Below are positions 9,403-18,146 of a stretch of DNA of 64,000 bases, piece after piece. Every line of letters begins with the position of its first letter. The first letter of the stretch is position 1. Where the stretch lies: NCBI GenBank assembly GCA_034667525.1, contig JAXDJO010000013.1, positions 53,324-117,323 of the forward strand. Reading direction: 5' to 3'. Under the pieces are notes generated by a model, which had not been told where the DNA came from, made no database searches, and saw only the letters and a list, made by a program, of their open reading frames with translations. This DNA is from DATAPE01 sp034667525 (GTDB lineage Bacteria; Actinomycetota; CADDZG01; WHSQ01). The position numbers were made by a program, and so were the translations under genes.

Positions 9403-10476
9403 GTGACGATCGACCTGGAGGAGACGACGGCCCCCTCGGCCGTGATGGGCGCCGAGGCCAAGACGCCCCGCCGGGGCCAGAAGCGGGTCCATCCACCGTC
9501 ATTCCCCGAGCTTGTGTACGCGCACTTCGCTTGGTGGAAATCGGTTCATCGACCGAACTCCAACCCCGCCGCGGAAGCGGGCTATGGGCACATCCTCAGC
9601 CGGTTCGAAGAGGCTCATGGCCAGATCGTGGACTCCTATTGGTGCTCGCACGTCGAGAGCGCAGTGGTCCTCACCGAGAAGAAACCTGCTCTCCGCTGGC
9701 GTTCGCCGCAGCTTACGTTTCACCGGGTTACGGACTGGGCCACCAAGAGCCATCCCGATGTAGCGGCGCAGCTACACAGATGTGACGAGCTGGCCATCCG
9801 GGCCAAAAGCGTTCTCAATGGGGTGCGCCAGCGCATCTGCCTGGAGCTGGTGATGAGTTCAGCTTCGCATCTCCTCGGGTTGGTCGATGCTCGAGCCGCG
9901 CTTTTAGACGAGCAGAAAACCGCGACCGGGCTCGGGCAGGAGCGAGCTCTCCTCGACAAGGTGGATGCCTACTATCGACAAGCCGCCAACGGGCAGGCGC
10001 AGATCGTTTATTTCGCAGGCATGGCGATCACCGCCGTAGTCGTCTCCGCCCTGGCAGGTGGTTTGTGGCTGTCGTTGGGCTGGCACAGCTGGATGGCGGC
10101 GGTCATTGCAGGTGCGATCGGCGCCGTAGTCAGCGTGATCCAGCGCATCAATGCCGGCAACTTCGACCTGAGCTACGACGTGGGGCGGCCTTATGCGTTC
10201 TTCCTTGGAGGTCTGCGCCCGCTCATCGGTGCTGCCTTCGCGCTGGCGGTCTCGTTCGCCTTCTCGAGCGGCATGCTGCATGCGCCCATCTCCGGGAACG
10301 ATCCGGCGAAGAACCACCTCGCTCTACTTGTGATCGCTTTCTTCGCCGGCTTCAGCGAGCGATGGGCACAAGACACACTGGCGACTGCTCTGCCCGCGGC
10401 GAGCCTCCATCCGCAGATGTCGAGTGGCGAACCGCCCGTCTCCGATCCCTCGGGACCGTCTCGGCAGGTGCCCTAG
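9403..10476 (+). CDS. Hypothetical membrane protein with C-terminal transmembrane helices
   Basis: 357 residues. The first ~195 are soluble, rich in charged helices, and contain several tryptophans (HFAWWKS, DSYWCSH). Four hydrophobic segments follow at roughly 198-222, 227-247, 268-290 and 306-325, the last ending FFAGFSERWAQ. I do not recognise a family with certainty; the layout resembles membrane-anchored proteins with a cytoplasmic helical domain. I chose GTG 9403 because GGAGG (9388-9392) lies 10 bp upstream. An earlier in-frame start would overlap the MFS gene and the terminator. Stand-alone gene, no clear partner. Confidence 0.7.
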   Translation: MTIDLEETTAPSAVMGAEAKTPRRGQKRVHPPSFPELVYAHFAWWKSVHRPNSNPAAEAGYGHILSRFEEAHGQIVDSYWCSHVESAVVLTEKKPALRWRSPQLTFHRVTDWATKSHPDVAAQLHRCDELAIRAKSVLNGVRQRICLELVMSSASHLLGLVDARAALLDEQKTATGLGQERALLDKVDAYYRQAANGQAQIVYFAGMAITAVVVSALAGGLWLSLGWHSWMAAVIAGAIGAVVSVIQRINAGNFDLSYDVGRPYAFFLGGLRPLIGAAFALAVSFAFSSGMLHAPISGNDPAKNHLALLVIAFFAGFSERWAQDTLATALPAASLHPQMSSGEPPVSDPSGPSRQVP

Positions 10477-10733
10477 GCGATACATCTGACAGAGATTCTG
10501 TCGTGCCCTGCGGGGCTGGTTAGCCGGCGGGCTGGCGGCCCCCCGACGCGCGCCATCGCCCACCCCTTCCGTATCGGCGATCGCACCGCGAGGAACAAAC
10601 CGGTCCAGTAGGAAGCCCCCAAATAATGCAGCGGTGAGGGGACGTCGATCGTCCATGCGAACAGTTGGTCGGTGCGAGTTCTGAAAATATAAAGAAATAC
10701 AGTTGGCCGACAGGTGTTCTCGGGCCGGGTGGG

Positions 10734-11225
10734 TTAGCTACGTTCCGCAGGCTCGAGCGAGATTCCCATCACGGGCAGACGGCGGCCCCACTCCGTCGTC
10801 TTGCTGGGTCGCAGATATCTACCACCCATCTTCTCGTAGAAACCGACCGCGTTCGGCTCGGCCTCCCATTCCAAAACCTTGGCTCCCTGTTGCTGCGCCC
10901 GCTCGGCCGCATGTCGGAACAGAAGGGAGCCCAGGCCGTTTCCCATCCACGCGGGATCGATCCACAGATCTTCCAGCCAACACACCTCTCCCTGGGGGAT
11001 CGTTGAGGCCCACCCGGCCATAGTTCCATCGTTGTCGGCGACGAAGAGCTGTCTTGCATGCAATGCCTCGATCGAGAAGTCGCCTTCTGCCCATTGGCGC
11101 ACCCGCTCCATGCCGTATCCCCAGTGGGCTTTCGCCGCTATCGCGATCTCCCGAAGCGCGGGAGCTTCATGTGGCTCTCCCGCGCGCACGACGATGTGGT
11201 TGTCGCCGGCTCCAGGCTCGATCAT
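10734..11225 (-). CDS. GNAT-family N-acetyltransferase
   Basis: 163 residues with a GCN5-type acyltransferase core: an N-terminal strand HIVVRAGEP, the strand LEDLWIDPAWMGNGLGSLLF that carries the acetyl-CoA pyrophosphate loop (here MGNGLG for Q/RxxGxG/A), and the late motif EPNAVGFYEKMGGRY. Acceptor substrate unknown. I start at ATG 11225; a longer frame to 11312 is possible but runs into the promoter of the divergent gene at 11335. The ribosome-binding site is weak, so a leaderless transcript is possible. Nothing is seen in 10477-10733. Confidence 0.82.
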   Translation of the reverse strand: MIEPGAGDNHIVVRAGEPHEAPALREIAIAAKAHWGYGMERVRQWAEGDFSIEALHARQLFVADNDGTMAGWASTIPQGEVCWLEDLWIDPAWMGNGLGSLLFRHAAERAQQQGAKVLEWEAEPNAVGFYEKMGGRYLRPSKTTEWGRRLPVMGISLEPAERS

Positions 11226-11334
11226 CGCCCGCAGCCTAGGCTGCCCGGGCCTCCCCGAGGGCGGGGGCGGGTTGTCTTTCGAGCGTCCCGGTGGTATGTC
11301 GAGAGACGTCACGCCGACGATAGGAGGTGCGCCG

Positions 11335-11922
11335 ATGTTCGCTCAGGTCATTCAGGGCAAGGTCAAGGATGAGGCCGGATTGCGCAAACAGTTCGAGCGC
11401 TGGACGGAAGAGGTCAGGCCGGGGGCAGTTGGTTTCCTGGGAGCTACGACGGGCGTCACCAAGGATGGGACATGGTTCACGGTCGCCCGTTTCGAGTCGG
11501 AAGAAGCGGCTCGGCAGTCCAGCGATAGGCCGGAACAAGGCGCGTGGTGGAGCGAGACGGAGCAGTACCTAGCAGATGTCACCTTCAATGACTGTTCGAA
11601 GGTGGACGAGATCCTTGGCGGTGGGTCCAACGATGCCGGCTTCGTTCAGGCGATGCAAGGACGGACCAAGGACGTCGAAAAGCTCCGCTCCATGGGCCGG
11701 GAGATGGAGCCGGAATTGAAGAAGATGCGGCCCGACATCATCGGAGGGATCGTTGCCTGGCACGGCGATTCAGGCGGGTTCACCCAGGTGATGTACTTCG
11801 AATCCGAGGCTGCCGCACGCAGGGAAGAGTCGAACATGAACACCGAGGGCCCCCCTCAAGAATGGACGGAGCTCCTGGAGGACATGAGCTATATCGATCT
11901 GTCGGATCCCTGGTTCGTCTAG
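11335..11922 (+). CDS. Two-domain dimeric alpha/beta-barrel (ABM-like) protein, paralogue B
   Basis: 195 residues, start ATG 11335 with AGGAGG at 11322-11327. Two ferredoxin-like repeats start MFAQVIQGKVKD and GFVQAMQGRTKD. Strands WFTVARFESEE and FTQVMYFESEA are the barrel cores, and RPEQ..WW lies at the end of the first repeat. It closely parallels paralogue A at 6930-7508 across the full length, including the DPWF ending. The family is poorly described; heme or monooxygenase ligands cannot be assigned. Divergent from a GNAT gene and followed 32 bp later by a PPOX flavoprotein, with which it may be co-transcribed. Confidence 0.72.
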   Translation: MFAQVIQGKVKDEAGLRKQFERWTEEVRPGAVGFLGATTGVTKDGTWFTVARFESEEAARQSSDRPEQGAWWSETEQYLADVTFNDCSKVDEILGGGSNDAGFVQAMQGRTKDVEKLRSMGREMEPELKKMRPDIIGGIVAWHGDSGGFTQVMYFESEAAARREESNMNTEGPPQEWTELLEDMSYIDLSDPWFV

Positions 11923-11954
11923 CGGCTTTGCAGCACCGGCTGGTTTGTTAGCCG

Positions 11955-12389
11955 ATGCCCTCGGGGCGAGCACAGTCGCTCGACGGGTTGCCTCGTGACG
12001 TCGGCGGGCTGTTAGAGACGACCAGACGCGGCGTGATGACTACCGTTGATCCTGACGGCAGTCCTCACGCCGTTCCCGTGGTCTTCGCTGTGTTCGGAGA
12101 TGAGATCGTCTCGCCTATCGATCACAAGCCCAAGACCGGCAAGACCCTCGCGCGGGTCAGGAATCTCCAACGAGACAACCGGGTCACGCTCCTCATCGAT
12201 GCCTGGGAAGAGGATTGGACGAAGCTCTCGTGGCTGATGGTCCGGGGCAAGGCTGAGGTCGACGCTGCACCCGGGGTGGATGCGATGCGTGCGATCAACG
12301 CGCGCTATCCGCAGTATGAGATCGATGAAGTGCATGACGCCCTGATTCGCATCCAACCGGTGCGGCTCTCGTGGTGGGCTTGGGGCTGA
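11955..12389 (+). CDS. PPOX-class probable F420-dependent enzyme
   Basis: 144 residues with the split-barrel flavin/F420-binding fold of pyridoxamine-phosphate-oxidase-like proteins: RRGVMTTVDPDGSPHAVPVVFAV strand pair, then PKTGKTLARVRNLQRDNRVTLLID, where the arginine/lysine-rich segment binds cofactor phosphate. It ends in RIQPVRLSWWAWG, characteristic of the actinobacterial F420-dependent subgroup. It probably reduces a small oxidised substrate with F420H2 or FMN; substrate unknown. ATG 11955, without a clear Shine-Dalgarno, lies 32 bp after paralogue B. Ends at a hairpin (12403-12423). Confidence 0.83.
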   Translation: MPSGRAQSLDGLPRDVGGLLETTRRGVMTTVDPDGSPHAVPVVFAVFGDEIVSPIDHKPKTGKTLARVRNLQRDNRVTLLIDAWEEDWTKLSWLMVRGKAEVDAAPGVDAMRAINARYPQYEIDEVHDALIRIQPVRLSWWAWG

Positions 12390-12402
12390 TCTTTCCGGTC
12401 TC

Positions 12403-12431
12403 CAGCGGCTCTTACCACCGCTGTTTCTTCC
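12403..12431 (+). terminator. Hairpin between convergent genes
   Basis: Perfect inverted repeat CAGCGG (12403-12408) and CCGCTG (12418-12423), 9-nt loop, followed by TTTCTTCC. It sits between the PPOX gene (+) ending at 12389 and the SDR gene (-) ending at 12471. Confidence 0.5.
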
Positions 12432-12470
12432 AAGTTCCTGAGGCGCTGGACCACGAGATGAAGCTGCGGG

Positions 12471-13247
12471 TCAGCGCGCCGAGAACGATGCGCTAGTGCC
12501 TCCGGCAGTGTTCCCGCCGTCGACCACGAGACACAGACCCGTCACGTAAGAAGAGGCGTCGGAGGCGAGGTAAAGAACCGCCTGAGCGATCTCGGTTGCG
12601 TCCGCGACCCTTCCCAAGGGAATGCCGCCCGCCATCTCCTCGATCTCACGAACTACGTCCTCTTCGGAGCGTTCACCCCATCGCGCAACGTAGGTGTCGC
12701 CCGGACAGACCGCATTTACCCTGACGCCGTCGCGTGCCAAATCTAAAGCGAGGGATCGAGTGAGTTGCACGACGGCCCCCTTGGAGGCGGCGTAAGCAAT
12801 CGCCTTCTGGCCCCCGACCAGCCCCCAATCGGAAGCGTTGTTTACGATCGCCCCGCCGCTCTCCCGTAAAGCTGCCAGCGCTGCCCGGCACATCTGAAAG
12901 ACGCCGGTGACGTTGGTTGCAAATACATCGGCCCATTCGTCGTCCGAGATGTCCTCGATGCCACCCTCGGTCACGATCCCGGCATTGTTGAAGAGCATGT
13001 CCAGGCGCCCGTATCGCTTCAACGTCGCTTCCACCGCACGCCGGCAGTCGTCGTCCTTGCGTACGTCGGCTGCAACGAATGTAGCCCCGCCGCTCGCGCC
13101 AGTGATCACCGCTTCCGCTTTGGACCGCCTGCGCCCGGTGAATACAACGTTCGCGCCTTCGTCAGAGAAGAGCGCCACCGTGGCGGCACCTATGCCGGAA
13201 GTACCTCCGGTGATCAGAGCGACCTTTCCTGCGAGCCTGCCGGTCAC
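12471..13247 (-). CDS. SDR-family NAD(P)-dependent oxidoreductase
   Basis: 258 residues, the classic short-chain dehydrogenase length. The cofactor motif TGGTSGIG is at 14-21, NNAG at about 90, and the catalytic YAASK with an upstream serine (NNASDWG) around 140-155. FTGRRR after the second strand (basic residues) suggests NADP preference. The C-terminal segment SSYVTGLCLVVDGGNT is typical of glucose-1-dehydrogenase/FabG-like classical SDRs. Substrate not predictable. It is 81 bp downstream of the class V aminotransferase gene on the same strand and may share its transcript. Confidence 0.88.
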   Translation of the reverse strand: MTGRLAGKVALITGGTSGIGAATVALFSDEGANVVFTGRRRSKAEAVITGASGGATFVAADVRKDDDCRRAVEATLKRYGRLDMLFNNAGIVTEGGIEDISDDEWADVFATNVTGVFQMCRAALAALRESGGAIVNNASDWGLVGGQKAIAYAASKGAVVQLTRSLALDLARDGVRVNAVCPGDTYVARWGERSEEDVVREIEEMAGGIPLGRVADATEIAQAVLYLASDASSYVTGLCLVVDGGNTAGGTSASFSAR

Positions 13248-13328
13248 TCTCGGTCACCATCCTCAACTGCAGGAGTCACGCGCAGAGTACTTGATGGCAC
13301 CGTCTCACGAGGCGCGCGGAACAAGCCC

Positions 13329-14570
13329 TCATCCACCAGAGTTGTCGAGCTCTTCGAGCACGCGATCGACCTCATCGAGGGTGTTGTAATGACAGAAGCC
13401 GATGCGAACTGCCCCGCCCGAAGCGGCAAGACCCAGCCGCTCCATGATCGTCTGCGCGTAATAGTCCCCATCCCAGACGAATATGCCGGCTGCGCCCAGC
13501 CGAGTCGCGGTCTCGCGCGGGAGCTCCTCGAGACATCGAACGGCAAAGGTAGGCGTACGTCCACTTATCCGTGAGGTTTCGCCGATCCCGAACAGCGTTA
13601 CACCGTGAAGATCTCTCACCTGCGCCAGAAATCGGTCGCTAAGCGACGCTTCGTAAGCCTCGATTGCCCGCATGCCTTCCACCACTTGGGCCCTCCTGTT
13701 GCCCGAAGGCTCCCCGTCCCGGCCGATCGATGCGACGTAATCGATCGCCGCGACAAGCCCGGCGAGAGCTTCATGGTTCTGAGTGCCGGTTTCCCACCTG
13801 TCGGGGCTCTGGTCACTGGAGGGGCGCACTTTGTACGGGGCCCACTGATCGATCAGAGGCTGTCGGATATAGGCCATTCCCAGGTGCGGACCGAAGTATT
13901 TGTACGGGGAGGTAAACAGCACATCTACTCCCAGGGAGTGAGCGTCGAGCAGCCGGTGCTGGGCGGCGTGCACTCCGTCGGCCACCACGATCGCGGGAGT
14001 CTCCCGAGCGAGATCCACGATCTGGCTTGCCGGAACGACGGTTCCCGTTGCGTTGGATGCGAGGGTGAAGGCCACGACTCGGGTGCGGTCTGACAGCGCC
14101 TGCTCCAAGCTCTCGAGGTTGAGGGTCGTGTCTCCGGGATCGACCTCGACCCACCGCAGCTCCGCACCGCATTCCTTGGACATGATCATCCACGGCGCGA
14201 CGTTGGCGTCGTGGTCGAGTGCCGTGACGACTATCTCGTCGCCTTCTTCCACGAGGTGGGCCAAGGAGCGGGACAAGCTGAACGCCAGCGTCGTGGTATT
14301 CGCTGCGAAGACGATCTCGCGGGGAGAAGCACCCAGGAAGTCCGCGCCAGCGGAGCGAGCACGGGCAACCACCTCATCGGTTTCTTCGCTGGTCGCGAAG
14401 GCACCGCCCCGATTGGCGTTCGAGTGCGTCAGATATGAACCCATCGCTTCGATGACCGTATGCGGAACCTGGGTTCCTCCCGGAGCATCCGCGAAGACGC
14501 AGGGTCTGCCGTCGTGGATCCGTTCCAGCGCAGGGAACGCGCTTCTTATCCGTAGCGGATCGAAGTCCAA
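13329..14570 (-). CDS. Cysteine desulfurase-like PLP enzyme (class V aminotransferase, VC1184-type subfamily)
   Basis: 413 residues with the fold of NifS/SufS enzymes. The PLP lysine is K224 in SPYKYFGPH, preceded by the aspartate/histidine pair in VVADGVHAAQH (about 196-205). NTTTLAF binds phosphate. The catalytic cysteine loop of true desulfurases is not obvious in the expected C-terminal region, and the N-terminus FADAPGGTQVP fits the VC1184-like subfamily, whose activity has not been settled. It lies 12 bp after the NDH-2-like gene, so the two are probably one operon. I would not call it IscS or SufS. Confidence 0.85.
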   Translation of the reverse strand: MDFDPLRIRSAFPALERIHDGRPCVFADAPGGTQVPHTVIEAMGSYLTHSNANRGGAFATSEETDEVVARARSAGADFLGASPREIVFAANTTTLAFSLSRSLAHLVEEGDEIVVTALDHDANVAPWMIMSKECGAELRWVEVDPGDTTLNLESLEQALSDRTRVVAFTLASNATGTVVPASQIVDLARETPAIVVADGVHAAQHRLLDAHSLGVDVLFTSPYKYFGPHLGMAYIRQPLIDQWAPYKVRPSSDQSPDRWETGTQNHEALAGLVAAIDYVASIGRDGEPSGNRRAQVVEGMRAIEAYEASLSDRFLAQVRDLHGVTLFGIGETSRISGRTPTFAVRCLEELPRETATRLGAAGIFVWDGDYYAQTIMERLGLAASGGAVRIGFCHYNTLDEVDRVLEELDNSGG

Positions 14571-14582
14571 GGGTGGTCCTTT

Positions 14583-15893
14583 CTACTCGCGCGTGCCTGC
14601 CGCTTCTTCAAACGCCTGCCGGGGGTGCTGTAAGGAACCTAATTGCGCGACATCGCGCCTGAAGAACAATCCCACGGTCCAGTCCAAGATGATGCGCACT
14701 TTCCTGTTGAAGGTGGGGATCATCAAGAGGTGATAGTTGCGGTGCAGCCACCAAGCGGGAAATCCTCTCAAATGAAACCCGAGGACGCGCGCGATCCCTT
14801 TGTAGCGACCGAGCGAGGCCAACCCGCCCATGTTCTTGTAGCGGAACTCTTTCAAAGGCTCGCCCTTGCAGCTGGCTGCGATGTTGGTTGCCATCGCGCG
14901 GGCTTGTCGCAGAGCATGTTGGGCAGTCGGGGGATTCAGGCCGCCTGTCACCAGATCCGGAACCGCAGCGCAGTCGCCGGCGGCCCACACTCCTTCTGCT
15001 CCCTGAACGCGTAGAAAACGATCTACCACCAGCCTGCCGTGATCGTCGTTTGCCAGGCCCATCCTGGCCACGAGCGGGTGGGCCTTCACACCTGTGGTCC
15101 ACACCAGGGTGTCGGCGTCGAATTCCTCGCCGTCGGAGAGGCGCATATGGCCGTCAACGGCGGATACCAATGTGGTGTTCAGGCGCACCTCGATGCCGCG
15201 TTCGGTGAGTATCCGGACCGCATAGGGACCCATGTCTGGAGCCATCTCTGGGAGGATCTCGGGGGCCGCCTCCACGAGCAACCAGCGCATGTCCGAACGG
15301 CTGATCCGCCGATATCTCCGGCTAGCGTCGCGAGCCAGGTCCTCCAGCTCTGCCAGCGCCTCCACTCCTGCGTAACCTCCGCCCACGAACACGAAGGTGA
15401 GGAGACGCCTCCGGAGGCTCGGGTGGTCCGCCCATTCGGCGGCATCCATGCACTCCAGCACCTGATTACGCAGGAAGATGGCCTCGGCGACAGTCTTGAA
15501 TCCCACGCCGTTCTCGGCAAGTCCGGGCACGGGCAGTACCCGCGACACCGAGCCCAGCGCCACCACAAGAACGTCGTAGCGCACCTCATAGGGTTCGCCC
15601 TCGGAGGGCTGCACCGTGACGACATGGCGAGGATGGTCGACTTGAGACGCTGTCGCCGTTACCAGCCTCGTCCTTCCGAGCACGGTTCTAAGCGGTACGA
15701 CGACGTGTCGTGGCTCGATGTTGCCGGAGGCCGCTTCCGGTAGGAAGGGTTGATAAGCCATGAAGCTCTCGGGATTGATCAGGCTTATCGCCGCGTCCTT
15801 GGTTGCCAGCTTCTTTTCCAGGCCGAGGCAGGTATAGAGGCCGACGAAGCCTCCGCCCAAGACCACGATCTCCGGCGATCTTTCCTGGTGCAA
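14583..15893 (-). CDS. NAD(P)/FAD-dependent oxidoreductase, type II NADH dehydrogenase-like
   Basis: 436 residues with two dinucleotide-binding domains: FAD motif GGGFVG near residues 13-18 (IVVLGGGFVGLYT), NADH motif GGGYAG (VFVGGGYAGVEA) near 170, and the C-terminal FAD contact VWAAGDCAAVPD followed by PPTAQHALRQA. These are hallmarks of NDH-2, a single-subunit, non-pumping quinone reductase. The C-terminus has a hydrophobic/aromatic patch (FPAWWLHRNYHLLMIP) that would attach the protein to the membrane. Likely feeds electrons from NADH into the menaquinone pool; a sulfide:quinone or carotenoid-linked role is less likely. First gene of an apparent operon with the PLP enzyme. Confidence 0.85.
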   Translation of the reverse strand: MHQERSPEIVVLGGGFVGLYTCLGLEKKLATKDAAISLINPESFMAYQPFLPEAASGNIEPRHVVVPLRTVLGRTRLVTATASQVDHPRHVVTVQPSEGEPYEVRYDVLVVALGSVSRVLPVPGLAENGVGFKTVAEAIFLRNQVLECMDAAEWADHPSLRRRLLTFVFVGGGYAGVEALAELEDLARDASRRYRRISRSDMRWLLVEAAPEILPEMAPDMGPYAVRILTERGIEVRLNTTLVSAVDGHMRLSDGEEFDADTLVWTTGVKAHPLVARMGLANDDHGRLVVDRFLRVQGAEGVWAAGDCAAVPDLVTGGLNPPTAQHALRQARAMATNIAASCKGEPLKEFRYKNMGGLASLGRYKGIARVLGFHLRGFPAWWLHRNYHLLMIPTFNRKVRIILDWTVGLFFRRDVAQLGSLQHPRQAFEEAAGTRE

Positions 15894-15981
15894 GTTGGAC
15901 AGGTCGTCTCCGCTCTGACCCTAAGGTCGGTCTCGGCCGCTCTGTCGACTCTAGAGCCCCGTGGGGAGGGGGAGCGACTCT

Positions 15982-17685
15982 CTACGGAAAGGACGTTCCA
16001 TAGGGGCAGCCCTTCCGGTACGGGAGTATCAAGGTCTTCCGATCCGGCCGACTGAAGTCAAAGGCCCCCGCGAGGGGGTCGGCGTGGGCGTCCCTCTTCG
16101 TCATCGCCGGCAGCCCAAAGATGTCTTCGATGAACCGCAACACGGATGAGAACTCGTAAGTGTGATGATCGATCGCGCCTCCGAGAGGATTGCTTCCGGA
16201 GCGTGTCCACGGGCTGATGATCAAAGCCGGGGTGCGGGGTCCTGTTCCCATGATGTCGTAGTGGGGCGGGATCACATGATCGTAGAAACCTCCGAAGTCA
16301 TCCCACACGATCACCACCGCGGTGTTCTTCCAGTAGGGGCTCTTCTGGATGGCGTTCAGGTACTCAACTGTCCAATTTTCCCCGGCGCAAACACTATTTC
16401 CGCTGCCGGGATGCTCGCTGAAGTGCCAGGGAGGATTGATCCAGGACACCTGCGGCATCTGGTGATGCTCCAAATCAGATAAGAACTGTCCGGGGAGCTG
16501 GACCTTGCTCCAATCCCGGCCATAGCGGACGTGCTTGATGGCCTCCATGATGTTCTGGTAGTTGTCGGGGTCGGCGTAGTACTTCCACGACACTCCGGCT
16601 GCGTTCAGCTCGTCGGGCAGGATCTTGATGTTGAAGCACATCCGCATCCGCTTCCAGTAGTGCGCGATCTTATAGAGGTTTACGGGGAAGTTGACTTGGA
16701 TGTTCTCTTCCCATCTCATGATCCTCCGGGCGGTGGCAGCGTTGATCCCCGAAACGAAATGAGATCCCGTCTCGGTAGGGTCGTCGCAAAAGCGTTTAGG
16801 AGTCGACGAGTGCTGCGGATTGTCCACAATCCCTTTCGATTGCGCAGCTACGGTATAGAGATGTTCCGGGCTCGTGGGGCCGTACATCGACGTAAAGAAG
16901 TGGTCGGCCAACACGAAGCGGTCCGCATATTTGTAATAGCGGGACAGAGTGCTGCGCGAGAACTCTGAATAGCCCGAAAAGTCTTTCCCTCCGATCGTCG
17001 TGTTGAATCCGTCCATCCGGCCCCCATCTATCGATTTCATACCGGAGATGAACGCGTGACTGAGGTCATGCGGTTGTACATCCACCGCTGCGTGGAGCTG
17101 CACCTTCTTGGTCTTGCCGTTGGCAAGAGCAAGGGCCGTGCGGGTTCCATCGGCTCCCGGATAACGTCCGAAGAAGTTGTCGAAGGTCCGGTTTTCTTTG
17201 ACGATAAAAACAACATGCTTGATAGGGCCCTTGCCGAGGGTTCTAGCGAACCGGTCCGAGGCGGACAGAGACGCCGTCTTGGGCGAGGATGCGGCTACAG
17301 GCTGGCGCCGCCGGTCGGGGCAGGCATGGAGGATCGTTAACGCGTGTTGCAGGCGTGCGCGTGCTTTGGGGATGCTGCCCTTGTTCTCAAGAGCCATTTT
17401 CAGCCCGTCGATCGCGTTAACAGTGTTGCGAAGATTTGTAGCCGTTCTGGTATCGCCTTGGGCGGTGAACGTCTGGACGCGCCCTGTTAGGCGCGTGTGA
17501 AGTCTGATCAGCGCCGGGGTCCGGTATCCACTTTGGAGTGCTGATAGATCGTTGCAGATCGTGCTCGAGGCGAGGGTGGCCTTCCGCGACGGATGGATCG
17601 CCGCGACTACGGCCCAAACCGTGGAGAGGGTGACGGCGGTCGCAGCCAGCGCAAGGATCACTCGTCCTTTGCGCGTTAGGCGCAT
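15982..17685 (-). CDS. Secreted phosphoesterase-family (phospholipase C/acid phosphatase-like) protein
   Basis: 567 residues. An N-terminal signal/anchor helix (residues 9-30, [20 protein letters not shown]) is followed by a ~110-residue helical region with a cysteine pair and then the phosphoesterase domain (PF04185-type). The domain opens with [20 protein letters not shown], where the Glu-Asn metal site and Thr nucleophile region lie, and continues with [36 protein letters not shown] and P-rich metal ligand segments. Substrates of relatives range from phospholipids to phosphomonoesters. It should act outside the cytoplasm. A second, smaller member of the family is at 33276. Confidence 0.87.
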   Translation of the reverse strand: MRLTRKGRVILALAATAVTLSTVWAVVAAIHPSRKATLASSTICNDLSALQSGYRTPALIRLHTRLTGRVQTFTAQGDTRTATNLRNTVNAIDGLKMALENKGSIPKARARLQHALTILHACPDRRRQPVAASSPKTASLSASDRFARTLGKGPIKHVVFIVKENRTFDNFFGRYPGADGTRTALALANGKTKKVQLHAAVDVQPHDLSHAFISGMKSIDGGRMDGFNTTIGGKDFSGYSEFSRSTLSRYYKYADRFVLADHFFTSMYGPTSPEHLYTVAAQSKGIVDNPQHSSTPKRFCDDPTETGSHFVSGINAATARRIMRWEENIQVNFPVNLYKIAHYWKRMRMCFNIKILPDELNAAGVSWKYYADPDNYQNIMEAIKHVRYGRDWSKVQLPGQFLSDLEHHQMPQVSWINPPWHFSEHPGSGNSVCAGENWTVEYLNAIQKSPYWKNTAVVIVWDDFGGFYDHVIPPHYDIMGTGPRTPALIISPWTRSGSNPLGGAIDHHTYEFSSVLRFIEDIFGLPAMTKRDAHADPLAGAFDFSRPDRKTLILPYRKGCPYGTSFP

Positions 17686-17742
17686 CCGGACCAGCCACGA
17701 ACGGCGTCACTAAGGCGGCAACCGGCTCTCAGCCCCACGTGG

Positions 17743-18027
17743 TTACCCCAGTTGCTGCGCGGCCTCTCCGGCGAGCTTCGAAGCGAGCTGCTGTACCTCG
17801 GCGCGCTGCGATTGGTCCGACAGCAGCGTGGCCGCTTGAGAGATAGCCAGGGCCGTTGCGAGGTCTCTCATGTGGGGCCCGCCTGGGCTGTTGGGGTTTG
17901 CGCTTCCTGTGATGCCGTCAGACTCGTACAACGCCGATAGCGCGAGCTGGCTGACTGCACGATAGACAGCCTCTCGCCCGGGTGGTATCGGCTGGGGATT
18001 CAGGCTTACCTCGTCACCTGCTGCCAT
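17743..18027 (-). CDS. Small hypothetical protein with LNPQPIPPG motif
   Basis: 94 residues, no signal peptide or membrane helix. It begins MAAGDEVSLNPQPIPPGRE, a motif found at the start of many short actinobacterial proteins of unknown function. The remainder is alanine-rich and probably helical (ALAISQAATLLSDQ, VQQLASKLAGEAAQQ). A strong ribosome-binding site AAGGAGG lies 6 bp upstream of ATG 18027, which supports it as a real gene. It is 57 bp before the phosphoesterase gene on the same strand. Function not assignable. Confidence 0.72.
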   Translation of the reverse strand: MAAGDEVSLNPQPIPPGREAVYRAVSQLALSALYESDGITGSANPNSPGGPHMRDLATALAISQAATLLSDQSQRAEVQQLASKLAGEAAQQLG

Positions 18028-18146
18028 CTGATCCTCCTTGGGCCGGATGGGAAGGATGACGTTACACCTGCACCGGAGAAGGTGTCTAGTTGGAAGCGGA
18101 TGGCGGGGATCCGGACCAGCACATCTGGTAGCAAGCGTTGTTGATC

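Noticed and set aside
8547..9461. Long minus-strand frame opposite the sugar-porter-type MFS gene
   Set aside because: Shadow of the transporter gene; no recognisable domain.
13329..14570. Housekeeping cysteine desulfurase (SufS/IscS)
   Set aside because: No suf or isc genes are nearby and the catalytic cysteine loop is not evident; it better fits the uncharacterised VC1184-like subfamily.
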